Source of the DNA: an uncultured Bacteroidota bacterium | GTDB taxonomy: Bacteria > Bacteroidota > Bacteroidia > AKYH767-A > OLB10 | DNA: 64,000 nt | Assembly: GCA_903847585.1 (NCBI GenBank) | Contig: CAINEC010000162.1 | Coordinates: forward strand, 62,001 to 126,000 | Reading direction: 5' to 3' | Shown: positions 1 through 8,452 of the stretch, piece after piece | How positions within the stretch are numbered: position 1 is the first letter of the stretch | How the letters are laid out: every line of letters starts with the position of its first letter | Program-made: the position numbers and the translations under genes | Notes under the pieces: generated by a model | Told to the model about the DNA's origin: nothing | The model's input: only the letters and a program-made list of their open reading frames with translations | Database searches by the model: none

Positions 1-3000
1 TACGGAAAAATTGAGCAATTCAAAGTGTATGAGTCGCCAATTATGCATCGTGATTTAGCGAGCAAATATCCGATGATAAAAACGTATGCAGCGCAAGGCA
101 TCACTGATCCAACCTCAACGATGCGTTTTAGTATTACGCAATTCGGGTTACATACAATGACAATTTCAGGCTTGCATGCTTCGAATTATATCGATCCATA
201 TACGAGCAATGGAAATTTCATTATTGTATACGATAAGCATTCGTTGTCTTCTAGTAATCAAAATTTCGAATGTACTACTCCTGATGCTGCTGAATTACCT
301 TCGTTAAGAAATGGTGGTTCGCCCATGCAGTTTGATGCGAATGATCAAATATTCAGAACGTACCGATTAGCACAATCATGTACTGCTGAGTACGGAAATA
401 TTTTCGCTTTAACACCGGGACAAGAGGTGGCAGATATTCAAGCGCAAATGACGATCACCATGAATCGCGTGAATGGAGTTTTTGAAAGAGATTTGGCTGT
501 TACAATGGAATTTGTTCCGGACAATGACACCTTGATTTTTTATGGAAGCACAACAGCTGACCCATGGTCGAATGAGTGGAATACAAAAACGGCTCAAACA
601 ATTGATGCAAGAATTGGAGTAAACAACTATGACATCGGACATAATTTTAATACTACAGGTGGTGGAAATGCAGGTTGTATTGCTTGCGTTTGTTTGAGTA
701 CATCACAATCAGGCACACATAAGGGTAGAGGTATGACAGGTTCTCCTAATCCTACAGGTGATCCATTTGATATTGACTATGTAGCGCATGAAATGGGACA
801 TCAATTTGGAGGATATCATGTCATGAACACGTGTTCGAGAAGCGGAAGTGGTAATACGGAAGTAGAACCAGCAAGTGGAAGTTCAATTATGGGTTACGCC
901 GGTATTTGTTCAAGTAATGTTCAATCTAATAGCGATGATGATTTCAACTATGTAAACGTTCGTGATATCACAGCGAATATTCAAACAGGCAATAGTACGT
1001 GTGCCTTTCAATCACCAATTACGAATCAACCACCAACTGCTGATGCAGGTCCAAACTATACGATTCCTAAAGGAACAGCTTTTATATTAGAAGGAATAGC
1101 TACTGATCCAGATGGTATCGCTTCGTTAACTTATAATTGGGGACAAAATGATCCAGCGCAATCACCTGGAAATGCAGCACCACAACCAACCTATAATGTT
1201 GGACCGATGTACAGAAGTATTTCTCCGCAACCATCTCCTAATCGTTATATGCCTAATTTAAGAAGTGTGGTATTGAACAACCTAACGCCAACTTGGGAAG
1301 TAACGCCATCGGTAGCTCGTACAATGAACTTTTCGTTTCTTGTTCGCGACAATGATATTCAGGGTGGACAAACAGCTTCTGATTTAATGACGGTAACAGT
1401 TGATAATGCAGGTCCGTTTGTAGTGACATCACAAAACACAACAGTTACTTGGAATGCAGGTACTAGTGAAACAATTACATGGAATGTTGCCAATACAAAT
1501 AACGCTACTGTAAATTGTCAGAATGTAAACATTTATTTATCGTTGGATAGCGGTTACACCTATCCTTATACGTTAGCGACAGGAGTTCCAAACAATGGTT
1601 CTGCACTGGTTACAATACCTGCTGGAGCAACAACTACTACAGGACGTATTATGGTGCGTGGAGAAGGAAATATTTTCTATGCTTTAAATGCAGCATTGAT
1701 AACAATTCAATCATCCGAGTTCGTAATGAATTTTAGCACTGCTAATCAAAATTTATGTTTACCGAATGATGCTCTTTACAATTTCAATTATCAAACATTC
1801 TTATCGTTCAGTGATACAACAACCTTCTCTGTTTCGGGTTTACCAAGTGGAGCTACAGCGACGTTTAACCCTGCAACGGCAGTTAACGATGGCACTCCTG
1901 TTTTGTTAACTATTTCAGGATTGACGAATTCGATGGTGGGTAATTATAACTTGACGATTACAGGAACATCTGCCTCTGTGACTAAATCAACTAATGTTGC
2001 TTTAAATATTCTAGAAAGCAATTTAAATGCTGTTACATTAACATCTCCAAGCAACAGCGCTACAGGAATTGCAACGGCTGCTCAATTAAGCTGGACAACA
2101 AGTACAAGTCCGGGAGTAACTTATGCTGTTGAAATTTCAACCGACAGTTTATTCTCCAATATTGTAGCAAGTGCATCAAATATTACTTCAGGAAATTATA
2201 CAGCAACAGGATTATTACCAAGCAGTACGTATTACTGGCATGTAACCGCAAACAACGATTGTGGTTCATCTCCAGTTTCTGTATTCTATAGTTTCACAAC
2301 AAATGCTTGTGCTAATAATTTAAGTTTAAATGTTCCTATTTCTATCTCTCAAAATGGTTCTCCTAGTTACACATCTACGTTAACAGTTAATCTATCTGGA
2401 ACCATTAACGATATCAATGTAATTGGATTAGCTGGTACACATTCTTGGATTAATGATATGACTTTTAGTCTGACAGGTCCTAACGGGGCTGTATGTACGC
2501 TATTCGATCGGATTTGTGATGATGAAGATGACTTTAATGTAAACTTTGATGATCAAGCATCACCAGGAGCATTACCTTGTCCTCCAGTTGGTGGCGGTAC
2601 ATTCCAACCTGGCACACCACTTTCGATATTCAACGGAATTGCAGCAAGTGGTACATGGACACTAAACATAATTGATAATGCAAATCAAGATGGTGGTTCG
2701 GTTGATAATTGGGGATTAGAAATTTGCACTAACAATAGTGTAGGAGTAGAGACTTTCACAACGAGCAATGGCTTTGTAGTATTCCCAAATCCTTCAACAG
2801 CTATTTTTCATATCCGTAAGAACACTTTAACAAGTGAAAAAAGTAATTTACGTTTGACAAATACGCTTGGACAAACAATTGTTGCGAATGAAATAATGAC
2901 CAATCAGAATTACGATATGGATTTAAGCAACCTAGAAAGCGGAATCTATTTTATAACGGTTACCACTAACGAAAAGTCGGAAACCCAAAAGATTTATCTG

Positions 3001-3009
3001 GCAAAGTAA
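1..3009 (+). CDS. Secreted reprolysin-type zinc metalloprotease with P-domain and T9SS type A tail (5' partial)
   Basis: The reading frame is open from base 1, so the signal peptide and propeptide start lie outside the window; residues here are counted from the in-frame GTG at 25. The zinc site HEMGHQFGGYH is at residues 255-265 and matches HExxHxxGxxH of metzincins; SSIMGYAGIC about 30 residues later fits the Met-turn. The part up to about residue 335 is the catalytic domain of the reprolysin-like (M12B) group. Beyond it come an Ig/PKD-like stretch, a fibronectin type III-like domain near 675-765, a proprotein-convertase P-domain near 770-905 (ends GGSVDNWGLEICT), and a C-terminal T9SS type A sorting domain with the FPNP motif. 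It is presumably exported by T9SS and released or anchored at the surface to degrade protein. Substrate is unknown. Confidence 0.93.
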   Translation, partial: YGKIEQFKVYESPIMHRDLASKYPMIKTYAAQGITDPTSTMRFSITQFGLHTMTISGLHASNYIDPYTSNGNFIIVYDKHSLSSSNQNFECTTPDAAELPSLRNGGSPMQFDANDQIFRTYRLAQSCTAEYGNIFALTPGQEVADIQAQMTITMNRVNGVFERDLAVTMEFVPDNDTLIFYGSTTADPWSNEWNTKTAQTIDARIGVNNYDIGHNFNTTGGGNAGCIACVCLSTSQSGTHKGRGMTGSPNPTGDPFDIDYVAHEMGHQFGGYHVMNTCSRSGSGNTEVEPASGSSIMGYAGICSSNVQSNSDDDFNYVNVRDITANIQTGNSTCAFQSPITNQPPTADAGPNYTIPKGTAFILEGIATDPDGIASLTYNWGQNDPAQSPGNAAPQPTYNVGPMYRSISPQPSPNRYMPNLRSVVLNNLTPTWEVTPSVARTMNFSFLVRDNDIQGGQTASDLMTVTVDNAGPFVVTSQNTTVTWNAGTSETITWNVANTNNATVNCQNVNIYLSLDSGYTYPYTLATGVPNNGSALVTIPAGATTTTGRIMVRGEGNIFYALNAALITIQSSEFVMNFSTANQNLCLPNDALYNFNYQTFLSFSDTTTFSVSGLPSGATATFNPATAVNDGTPVLLTISGLTNSMVGNYNLTITGTSASVTKSTNVALNILESNLNAVTLTSPSNSATGIATAAQLSWTTSTSPGVTYAVEISTDSLFSNIVASASNITSGNYTATGLLPSSTYYWHVTANNDCGSSPVSVFYSFTTNACANNLSLNVPISISQNGSPSYTSTLTVNLSGTINDINVIGLAGTHSWINDMTFSLTGPNGAVCTLFDRICDDEDDFNVNFDDQASPGALPCPPVGGGTFQPGTPLSIFNGIAASGTWTLNIIDNANQDGGSVDNWGLEICTNNSVGVETFTTSNGFVVFPNPSTAIFHIRKNTLTSEKSNLRLTNTLGQTIVANEIMTNQNYDMDLSNLESGIYFITVTTNEKSETQKIYLAK

Positions 3010-3022
3010 ATTGCCACAAACT

Positions 3023-3056
3023 AAAAAAGGTGATTCTTTCGAATCACCTTTTTTTT
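3023..3056. terminator. Bidirectional intrinsic terminator
   Basis: Perfect 14-bp stem (AAAAAAGGTGATTC / GAATCACCTTTTTT) with a TTTC loop and a T-run on either strand. It lies between the convergent metalloprotease and 3-hydroxyacyl-CoA dehydrogenase genes and can serve both. Confidence 0.92.
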
Positions 3057-3069
3057 GAAATACTATTTT

Positions 3070-3960
3070 TTACTTTTTGAAATTATCAGCTACAACAGTA
3101 TCCTTACTTCCTTTAGTGTACTTATAAAATCCTTGTCCTGATTTAACACCTAAATTACCACTCACAACCATATTCACTAATAGCGGACATGGAGCGTACT
3201 TAGGATTTCCAAATCCATCGTGCAATACACGCATGATGCTTAAACAAGTATCTAATCCGATAAAGTCAGCTAATTGCAAAGGTCCCATTGGATGAGCCAT
3301 ACCTAACTTCATTACCGTATCAATTTCTTCTACACCAGCAACACCTTCAAAAAGTGTATTGATAGCTTCGTTAATCATCGGCATTAAAATTCTGTTGGCC
3401 ACAAAGCCTGGATAATCATTTACCTCTACAGGTACTTTTCCTAATTTCTGAGCAGTTTCAAAAATCAATTTCGTTACCTCATCCGACGTATTATAACCTC
3501 TGATAACCTCAACCAATTTCATCACTGGAACAGGATTCATAAAGTGCATTCCGATTACTTTATCACCACGATTTGTGACAGAAGCAATTTTTGTAATAGA
3601 GATAGAAGAAGTATTAGAAGCAAGAATACAATCCGGTTTTGTATTCGCATCAAGCTCTTTAAAAATGAATAATTTCAAATCGATATTTTCAGTTGCCGCT
3701 TCCACTACTAAATCCGCATTGGAAACACCCGCTTTCATATCCGTTGTTGTTTCAATATTACCTAGTGTAAGTGACTTTACATCTTCTGAAATTAACCCTT
3801 TCGATAACTGACGATCTAAATTGTTAGAGATCGTTTGAACTGCTCTCGCTAAAGCATCTTCTTTGATATCAATCAAAGTAACTTTAAAACCATTTTGAGC
3901 AAATACGTGAGCAATACCATTACCCATCTGCCCAGAACCAATAACTGAAATATTTTTCAT
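3070..3960 (-). CDS. 3-hydroxybutyryl-CoA dehydrogenase family protein
   Basis: This 296-residue protein is full length for the single-function 3-hydroxyacyl-CoA dehydrogenase family, which oxidises 3-hydroxyacyl-CoA with NAD(P)+ or runs the reverse step. The Rossmann motif GSGQMG is at residues 8-13, the NTSS motif at 116-119, the catalytic-type His at 139 in HFMNP, a conserved Glu at 151 and the Asn at 189 in NRILMP. The C-terminal half is the helical dimerisation domain. It starts with ATG and stands alone, so the sequence does not say whether it serves fatty-acid breakdown, butyrate metabolism or polyhydroxybutyrate turnover. A 50-bp AT-rich gap separates it from the next minus-strand gene upstream. 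Confidence 0.93.
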   Translation of the reverse strand: MKNISVIGSGQMGNGIAHVFAQNGFKVTLIDIKEDALARAVQTISNNLDRQLSKGLISEDVKSLTLGNIETTTDMKAGVSNADLVVEAATENIDLKLFIFKELDANTKPDCILASNTSSISITKIASVTNRGDKVIGMHFMNPVPVMKLVEVIRGYNTSDEVTKLIFETAQKLGKVPVEVNDYPGFVANRILMPMINEAINTLFEGVAGVEEIDTVMKLGMAHPMGPLQLADFIGLDTCLSIMRVLHDGFGNPKYAPCPLLVNMVVSGNLGVKSGQGFYKYTKGSKDTVVADNFKK

Positions 3961-4010
3961 ATGCTAGAATTATAACTGCAAAACTATAAAATTGAATAAA
4001 GCAAAAGGAG

Positions 4011-4298
4011 TTAAATTAACTCCTCCATACTAAACGCTTCGGGTTTAGCTACAAATAATGGTTTAACCTTCTCCCAGGTCGATTTAAAAACTTCCGAATC
4101 GCGATAGACATTTAGATGATCTTCGCTTTCCCATTTACTGAAGGTAATAACTACGCCTTCATGATTTATATCTGCATGAAGTGACAAATCGCAACAGCCC
4201 GGAAAATTCCTGATTTTAGTATATGATTCCTTAAAATAATTTTGAAAGGTAGACACATTTTCAGGAGCTACTTTCATTCTCACAATACGAACAATCAT
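4011..4298 (-). CDS. ABM-domain (antibiotic biosynthesis monooxygenase-like) small protein
   Basis: A 95-residue single-domain protein of the dimeric alpha-beta barrel ABM fold. It opens with the family-type strand MIVRIVRMKV, has a central CCDLSLHADI strand and the FSKWESEDHLNVYRDSEVF stretch typical of the family. Members range from quinol monooxygenases to haem-degrading enzymes and many unknowns, so no reaction can be assigned. Its ATG overlaps the stop of the SAM hydrolase gene by four bases (ATGA), which suggests translational coupling and a shared transcript. Confidence 0.85.
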   Translation of the reverse strand: MIVRIVRMKVAPENVSTFQNYFKESYTKIRNFPGCCDLSLHADINHEGVVITFSKWESEDHLNVYRDSEVFKSTWEKVKPLFVAKPEAFSMEELI

Positions 4299-5065
4299 TT
4301 TATATCAATACGAATAGGGTCGTTCATTTTAATTCCGATAAGCTTATTCGCCATACCTTGATTTTGTGCAATTTCAAGTAAGCCTGCATCATTAAACAAG
4401 GCCACCATATTTCCTGTATCAACATCCGTATAATTGGAGAGTATTTTTGTAGTAGAAAACTTACGAATATTAATTTCAAATTTTCTATCCTTCACCTGAT
4501 TGTAAAATAAATCGCGGTGAATATTAGAGACTGCATTTCCGAAACTATCAATGTAAATAATAGTACCACGAATTACATCTTCTTCCAATACTGGTTCAAA
4601 GCCTTTACGCACAACATAATCATCTGGTCGACTACCTAACTCAAATACATTTTGTCCAGATAGCAGGTGAGTAGCCACGAACGTAAGCACCTCTAAATCG
4701 TATCCTGGCTTCTGATCAATATCTAACTTAACAGCAACCATATTTGAAGGAGGCTGATCGCCAAATACCAATGAAAATAAGCCATCATTCATTCCCACAA
4801 ATCCAAACCCATCTTTCTTAATTGCCAACAAATCTGTTTTAACAGGTCCTGAATTTTGAACCGCAACTATATGAACTGTCCCTTCGGGAAAGCGTTTATA
4901 CACATTGCTAAAAAGATAAGCTGCCTGTTGAATAGAGAAGTGCGGAATATCATGCGAAATGTCTACAACCAGCACATGTGGGAAAACACTATAAAGTAAT
5001 CCTTTTAAAGCACCAACATGATGATCATTCGTACCCCAATCGGTGGTCAGCGTTATTATCTTCAT
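4295..5065 (-). CDS. S-adenosyl-L-methionine hydrolase / SAM hydroxide adenosyltransferase (DUF62 family)
   Basis: The protein matches the DUF62 family, which splits SAM with hydroxide to adenosine and methionine and is related to fluorinases. The N-terminal LTTDWGTNDHHVGALKG stretch carries the conserved Asp and the VDISHDIPHFSIQQAAYLF region follows. The C-terminal small beta domain contains IIYIDSFGNAVSN, the family's nucleotide-binding loop with conserved FGN. I use the ATG at 5065 (256 residues) rather than an upstream in-frame TTG at 5074, because that TTG lies in a -7 promoter box. The gene heads a two-gene unit with the ABM protein. Confidence 0.88.
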   Translation of the reverse strand: MKIITLTTDWGTNDHHVGALKGLLYSVFPHVLVVDISHDIPHFSIQQAAYLFSNVYKRFPEGTVHIVAVQNSGPVKTDLLAIKKDGFGFVGMNDGLFSLVFGDQPPSNMVAVKLDIDQKPGYDLEVLTFVATHLLSGQNVFELGSRPDDYVVRKGFEPVLEEDVIRGTIIYIDSFGNAVSNIHRDLFYNQVKDRKFEINIRKFSTTKILSNYTDVDTGNMVALFNDAGLLEIAQNQGMANKLIGIKMNDPIRIDIK

Positions 5066-5071
5066 TGTTGT

Positions 5072-5079
5072 CAAATATA
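5072..5079 (-). promoter_or_regulatory. -7 promoter box (TATATTTG) of the SAM hydrolase gene
   Basis: Perfect TAnnTTTG on the minus strand, six bases before the ATG at 5065. This spacing predicts a transcript beginning at or within a few bases of the start codon. No clear -33 TTTG is seen at the usual distance. Confidence 0.6.
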
Positions 5080-5146
5080 AATTATTTTATAGTTTAAATC
5101 GGAAGTATTATTTCCTTTATTCAACAATTTTTTCCACCTTCGTTGA

Positions 5147-5437
5147 ATGCGTAGAACAAACGAAAAAGCATTAGGAAAAATTCTTGAGGAAGTCATTAAG
5201 GATAATAACCTTGGTGATGGAATTACGCAGGCAAAAATTAATGAGATATGGGTTGAGCTTATGAGCAGACCTATTATTTCCAGAACGACAAAACTTCGAT
5301 TTTATAATAAGACGCTTACTATTTACCTCACCTCATCAGTAATCAGAAACGAACTCGACTATCAAAAGGAAGAATTGAAAAAGCAATTCAACGATCGATT
5401 AGGAGAGATGATAATTGAAAAAATCGAGTTCAAATAA
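5147..5437 (+). CDS. DUF721 / DciA-like protein
   Basis: A 96-residue protein of the DUF721 family; the features are the conserved W (EIWVELMSRPIISRTTKLRFYNKTLTIYLTSS region), the strand LTIYLTSSVIRNEL and a C-terminal amphipathic helix ending in LGEMIIEKIEFK. DciA, a DUF721 protein, recruits the replicative helicase in bacteria lacking DnaC/DnaI, and short DUF721 proteins of this type are usual in Bacteroidota. The role as helicase operator is inferred from the family. The gene begins with ATG about 80 bp from the divergent SAM hydrolase gene and ends at a bidirectional terminator. Confidence 0.8.
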   Translation: MRRTNEKALGKILEEVIKDNNLGDGITQAKINEIWVELMSRPIISRTTKLRFYNKTLTIYLTSSVIRNELDYQKEELKKQFNDRLGEMIIEKIEFK

Positions 5438-5439
5438 AA

Positions 5440-5464
5440 AGGGCCTTTACAATGTAAAAGCCCT
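5440..5464. terminator. Bidirectional hairpin between DUF721 gene and ndk
   Basis: AGGGC and TTTAC arms pair with GTAAA and GCCCT across an AAT loop with one C-A mismatch. An A-run precedes it on the plus strand, giving a U-run on the minus-strand transcript. It lies between convergent genes; plus-strand termination is less certain because the following bases are CTCTCTAA. Confidence 0.75.
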
Positions 5465-5484
5465 CTCTAATAATCTAGTTTTTA

Positions 5485-5904
5485 TTAAAACTTCTCTTGT
5501 GTAGAGAAATAAAAGTTTCCTTCGATTTCTGCATTCTCGTCACTATCAGAACCGTGAACTGCATTTGCATCAATTGACTTTGCATATAAATTACGGATTG
5601 TTCCTGGCTCTGCTTTAGCAGGATCAGTTGCTCCGATAATCTTACGGAAGTCCTCCACCGCATTTTCCTTCTCAAGAATAGCAGCTACGATTGGTCCTGA
5701 AGACATATAGCTAACTAAATCCTTGTAAAAAGGACGCTCCTTATGTACTTCGTAAAACTTACCAGCTGATTCAGCAGATAGCTTAGTGTATTTCATGGCA
5801 ACGATTTTAAAACCTGCCTTTGTAATGTGATCCAAGATAGCTCCGATATGTCCGTTTTCAACAGCATCAGGCTTAAGCATGGTAAATGTGCGATTAGTTC
5901 TCAT
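5485..5904 (-). CDS. ndk: Nucleoside diphosphate kinase
   Basis: A 139-residue protein of standard length that transfers the gamma phosphate of ATP to nucleoside diphosphates through a phosphohistidine. FTMLKPDAV at 7-15 holds the conserved Lys11, and the active-site motif NAVHGSDS gives His117. The helical hairpin and the [16 protein letters not shown] segment are present, so the enzyme looks intact. The gene has its own -7 box (5932-5939) and is transcribed divergently from nrnA across a 59-bp gap in which the two promoters nearly touch. Confidence 0.97.
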   Translation of the reverse strand: MRTNRTFTMLKPDAVENGHIGAILDHITKAGFKIVAMKYTKLSAESAGKFYEVHKERPFYKDLVSYMSSGPIVAAILEKENAVEDFRKIIGATDPAKAEPGTIRNLYAKSIDANAVHGSDSDENAEIEGNFYFSTQEKF

Positions 5905-5931
5905 CTTATTTTATTGTCTTTTATTGGGCTG

Positions 5932-5939
5932 CAAAGGTA
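5932..5939 (-). promoter_or_regulatory. -7 promoter box (TACCTTTG) of ndk
   Basis: Perfect TAnnTTTG on the minus strand, 27 bases before the ndk ATG. It lies seven bases from the opposite-strand -7 box of nrnA, so the two polymerases would compete for the same DNA. Confidence 0.65.
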
Positions 5940-5946
5940 ATTGGAT

Positions 5947-5954
5947 TAAATTTG
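5947..5954 (+). promoter_or_regulatory. -7 promoter box (TAAATTTG) of nrnA
   Basis: Perfect TAnnTTTG nine bases before the ATG at 5964, with ATTG at 5923-5926 as a possible -33 element (20-base spacer). The TTG of this box is in frame with nrnA and could be mistaken for its start. Confidence 0.65.
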
Positions 5955-5963
5955 ACACACAAT

Positions 5964-6980
5964 ATGAAACCCCATTTTGATCAAAATAAAATAGAATCTG
6001 TTAAATCGCTGATTCTTAACAGTAAGCGTATTGTAATTACAACGCATTACAAGCCAGATGGCGATGCATTGGGCTCTTCATTAGGATTATGGGCGTATTT
6101 AAAGTCGTTGAACATTCAGGCAGAGGTGGTTTTACCGAGTGAATTTCCCAATTTTCTGAAATGGATGCACGGTAGCGTAGAAACAATTGACTTTTCGAAA
6201 TCGCCGGAGCAAGCAACCAATTTAATTGATAAGGCAGATCTTCTTTTTTGTTTGGATTTTAATGATCCTACAAGAACAGAAGGAATGAGTGATTTACTTG
6301 TTAAGTCATCTGCTAAAAAAATAATGATTGATCATCATTTAGCTCCTAAAGATTTTTGCGATTATACTTTTTCATTTCCTGAAATAGGATCGACGTGTGA
6401 GTTAATTGTCCATTTTATTGAAGCTTTAGAAGGACTTTCACAAATCACGATGGATAGTGCAGCCTGCCTTTATGCGGGAATCATGACGGATACGGGAAGC
6501 TTTCGATTTAGCAGCGTTACCGCGGAGACACATCGCGTAGTGGGAATTTTATTGAATACAGGAATGCGTAACGACTTCGTGCATGAAGCTGTTTATGATA
6601 CGTCTTCGGAAGACCGTCTGCGATTTTTAGGACATGTATTACTCAATAATATGTTTGTTTTGAACGAACATAAGGCCGTCTATTTTCAATGTACCAGAGA
6701 GGATATGAAGCGATTTAATCATCAGTCGGGCGACCTTGAAGGCATAGTGAATTACGGATTAAGCATTGATGGAATTAAAATGGCTGTGCTCTTTAGCGAG
6801 CGCGACGGAATAATTAAAATTTCTTTCCGTTCTAAAGGGGATTACTCTGTGAAAGATTTAGCCGAAAAACATTTCGAAGGCGGTGGCCATAAGAATGCTG
6901 CGGGAGGGAAATCCAATCTTTCTTTAGAAGATACCGTTCAGAAGTTTAAGAATATACTTAAGGAAAATCACCATGCATAA
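5964..6980 (+). CDS. nrnA: Bifunctional oligoribonuclease / PAP phosphatase (DHH family)
   Basis: A 338-residue DHH-DHHA1 phosphoesterase. The Mn-binding motif with Asp32 and Asp34 (KPDGDALGSS), CLDFND near 96-101, the DHH motif at 123-125 and the DHHA1 motif GGGHKNAAGG at 306-315 are all present. NrnA-type enzymes degrade short RNA oligonucleotides and dephosphorylate 3'-phosphoadenosine 5'-phosphate; a c-di-NMP-related role is possible for relatives. The ATG at 5964 is chosen over TTG 5952, which is part of the promoter. The end overlaps the next gene by eight bases, so it is co-transcribed with the two FKBP lipoprotein genes. Confidence 0.92.
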   Translation: MKPHFDQNKIESVKSLILNSKRIVITTHYKPDGDALGSSLGLWAYLKSLNIQAEVVLPSEFPNFLKWMHGSVETIDFSKSPEQATNLIDKADLLFCLDFNDPTRTEGMSDLLVKSSAKKIMIDHHLAPKDFCDYTFSFPEIGSTCELIVHFIEALEGLSQITMDSAACLYAGIMTDTGSFRFSSVTAETHRVVGILLNTGMRNDFVHEAVYDTSSEDRLRFLGHVLLNNMFVLNEHKAVYFQCTREDMKRFNHQSGDLEGIVNYGLSIDGIKMAVLFSERDGIIKISFRSKGDYSVKDLAEKHFEGGGHKNAAGGKSNLSLEDTVQKFKNILKENHHA

Positions 6981-7539
6981 ATTATCATCTTCAATACTTC
7001 GATTGCTTGCGATATGTATTCCATTGATATACGCATGTGGAGGCACAGAAGGAACAAATGGAAGTGATAACGAAGTCATCTATAGCGGTAACGAACAAAT
7101 TAATCCGAAGGATAAAGAATCACTGATTGATAGAAATAAAAAAATGATTCTTTTAGAGCAAGAAAAAATCGATTCTTTCATTGCTCAGAAGAATTATAAA
7201 ATGGAGAAAACCAAAACAGGAATCCATTATATCATCGACGAAACAGGAAAAGGAGAAAAGCCGAAAAATCTAGCAGAGGTTGAATTAAAATATACCATTC
7301 GCTTATTAAACGGCGACTACTGCTATTCGAGTGATAGCTCAGGAGTAATGCAGATTAAAATAGGGCAGAGTAACGAACCAACAGGATTACAAGAAGCACT
7401 TCAACAAATTCCATGTGGCTCTAAAGCAACGATCATCATTCCTTCTTATTTAGCTTATGGCATTAGCGGAGATGGAAATAAAATCGGAAGCCAGGCAAGC
7501 TTAGTATACAATATCGAATTATTAAAAGTAAAAAATTAA
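6973..7539 (+). CDS. FKBP-type peptidyl-prolyl isomerase lipoprotein (GldI-like)
   Basis: A 188-residue lipoprotein: a hydrophobic signal peptide ends in a lipobox with Cys22 (LIYACGG). A charged linker follows, then one FKBP domain over about residues 65-188, recognised by the GLQEALQQIPCGSKATIIIPSYLAYG stretch (broken here only as a description of the conserved loop) and the final strand SLVYNIELLKV. It should catalyse proline isomerisation of envelope proteins outside the cytoplasm. GldI of gliding bacteria is an FKBP lipoprotein of this kind; that link is an inference. It overlaps nrnA by eight bases and is followed after five bases by a second FKBP lipoprotein. Confidence 0.87.
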   Translation: MHKLSSSILRLLAICIPLIYACGGTEGTNGSDNEVIYSGNEQINPKDKESLIDRNKKMILLEQEKIDSFIAQKNYKMEKTKTGIHYIIDETGKGEKPKNLAEVELKYTIRLLNGDYCYSSDSSGVMQIKIGQSNEPTGLQEALQQIPCGSKATIIIPSYLAYGISGDGNKIGSQASLVYNIELLKVKN

Positions 7540-7544
7540 TACCC

Positions 7545-8417
7545 ATGATTCAACGCAGTAAGTCAATTGCATTTTTAATATTAACAGTAATCATCAGCAT
7601 TACACTCCTTACTTCGTGTAATAAAAACGGATACGAGAAAACAGAAAGTGGTTTAGAATATAAAATCATTGAATCAAAAAAAGGCCGTAAGCCTAAACTA
7701 ACCGATGTCTTACGAATGAATATCAAATTCACGAGCCAGTCGGACTCTACATTTTCCGATAACAAACTTTTCATTACCGAATTATTCCAACCCTCATTTG
7801 TTGGTGGACTAGAAGAAGGATTCGCGTTAATGACGGAAGGGGACTCTGCATGTTTTTTAATCCCATCGGACTCTGTATTTAAATACATTTTCAAACAACC
7901 ATTGCCTGCGTTTATTAAGACAGGTGAGAAAATCAGAATCGATGTTCGTTTGTTGGAAGTAAAAACAAAAGAAGAATTTGAGAAGCTTGCAAACGCTGAA
8001 ATCAACGAATTTATTCAGCAAGATAAACTGGAGATCGAAAATTTCATGGCACAGAATAGCTTATCAGGAACACAAATTTCTCCTGGATGTCAGTTTATTA
8101 TTTTAAAAGAGGGAAGTGGAAGCTTCCCCGCTGCAGGCGATACAGTAAGAATTCGTTTTACTGCTAAAATTATAACAGGTGAAATTTTCGAATCATCTAA
8201 ACTAATCGGCAAGGACTTTCAATATGTAATGGGTGCACCTGAGGTTCCTACTATTTGGGATATATCTACTGCGAACTTAAAAGTAGGTGGACTTTACAGA
8301 ATTATTTTCGATACTAAAAACAGAAAAGGACTTCCAGGAACTAATAAATTAAAAGGACCTGGTGCTGTGATATATGATGTTGAGTTAGTATCTATAAATG
8401 GAAAAGCCTCTGTATAA
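7545..8417 (+). CDS. Two-domain FKBP-type peptidyl-prolyl isomerase lipoprotein
   Basis: A 290-residue lipoprotein with Cys25 in the lipobox LLTSC. Two FKBP-like units can be seen, about residues 30-140 and 160-290; each has the opening YEKTESGLEYKI- or FIILKEGSG-type strands, a central bulge and a closing VRLLEV or VELVSI strand. The second unit carries KVGGLYRIIFDTKNRKGLPG where active FKBPs have a conserved Tyr-rich loop (typically IPsxLAYG), so it may be a chaperone rather than an active isomerase. It is last in the nrnA unit and its stop codon sits in the loop of the terminator hairpin. Confidence 0.85.
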   Translation: MIQRSKSIAFLILTVIISITLLTSCNKNGYEKTESGLEYKIIESKKGRKPKLTDVLRMNIKFTSQSDSTFSDNKLFITELFQPSFVGGLEEGFALMTEGDSACFLIPSDSVFKYIFKQPLPAFIKTGEKIRIDVRLLEVKTKEEFEKLANAEINEFIQQDKLEIENFMAQNSLSGTQISPGCQFIILKEGSGSFPAAGDTVRIRFTAKIITGEIFESSKLIGKDFQYVMGAPEVPTIWDISTANLKVGGLYRIIFDTKNRKGLPGTNKLKGPGAVIYDVELVSINGKASV

Positions 8418-8429
8418 ACAGAGGCCTTT
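8406..8429. terminator. Bidirectional terminator overlapping a stop codon
   Basis: GCCTCTGT (8406-8413) pairs perfectly with ACAGAGGC (8418-8425) around the loop ATAA. The TAA stop of the FKBP gene is 8415-8417, inside the loop. An A-run precedes and a short T-run follows; it also lies 3' of the convergent oxoamine synthase gene. Confidence 0.78.
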
Positions 8430-8452
8430 CTAAATAAATTTTCAAGTTGTTG

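Noticed and set aside
7550..8005. 151-residue frame antisense to the double FKBP gene
   Set aside because: Opposite strand of a well-supported lipoprotein gene, no domain and no promoter.
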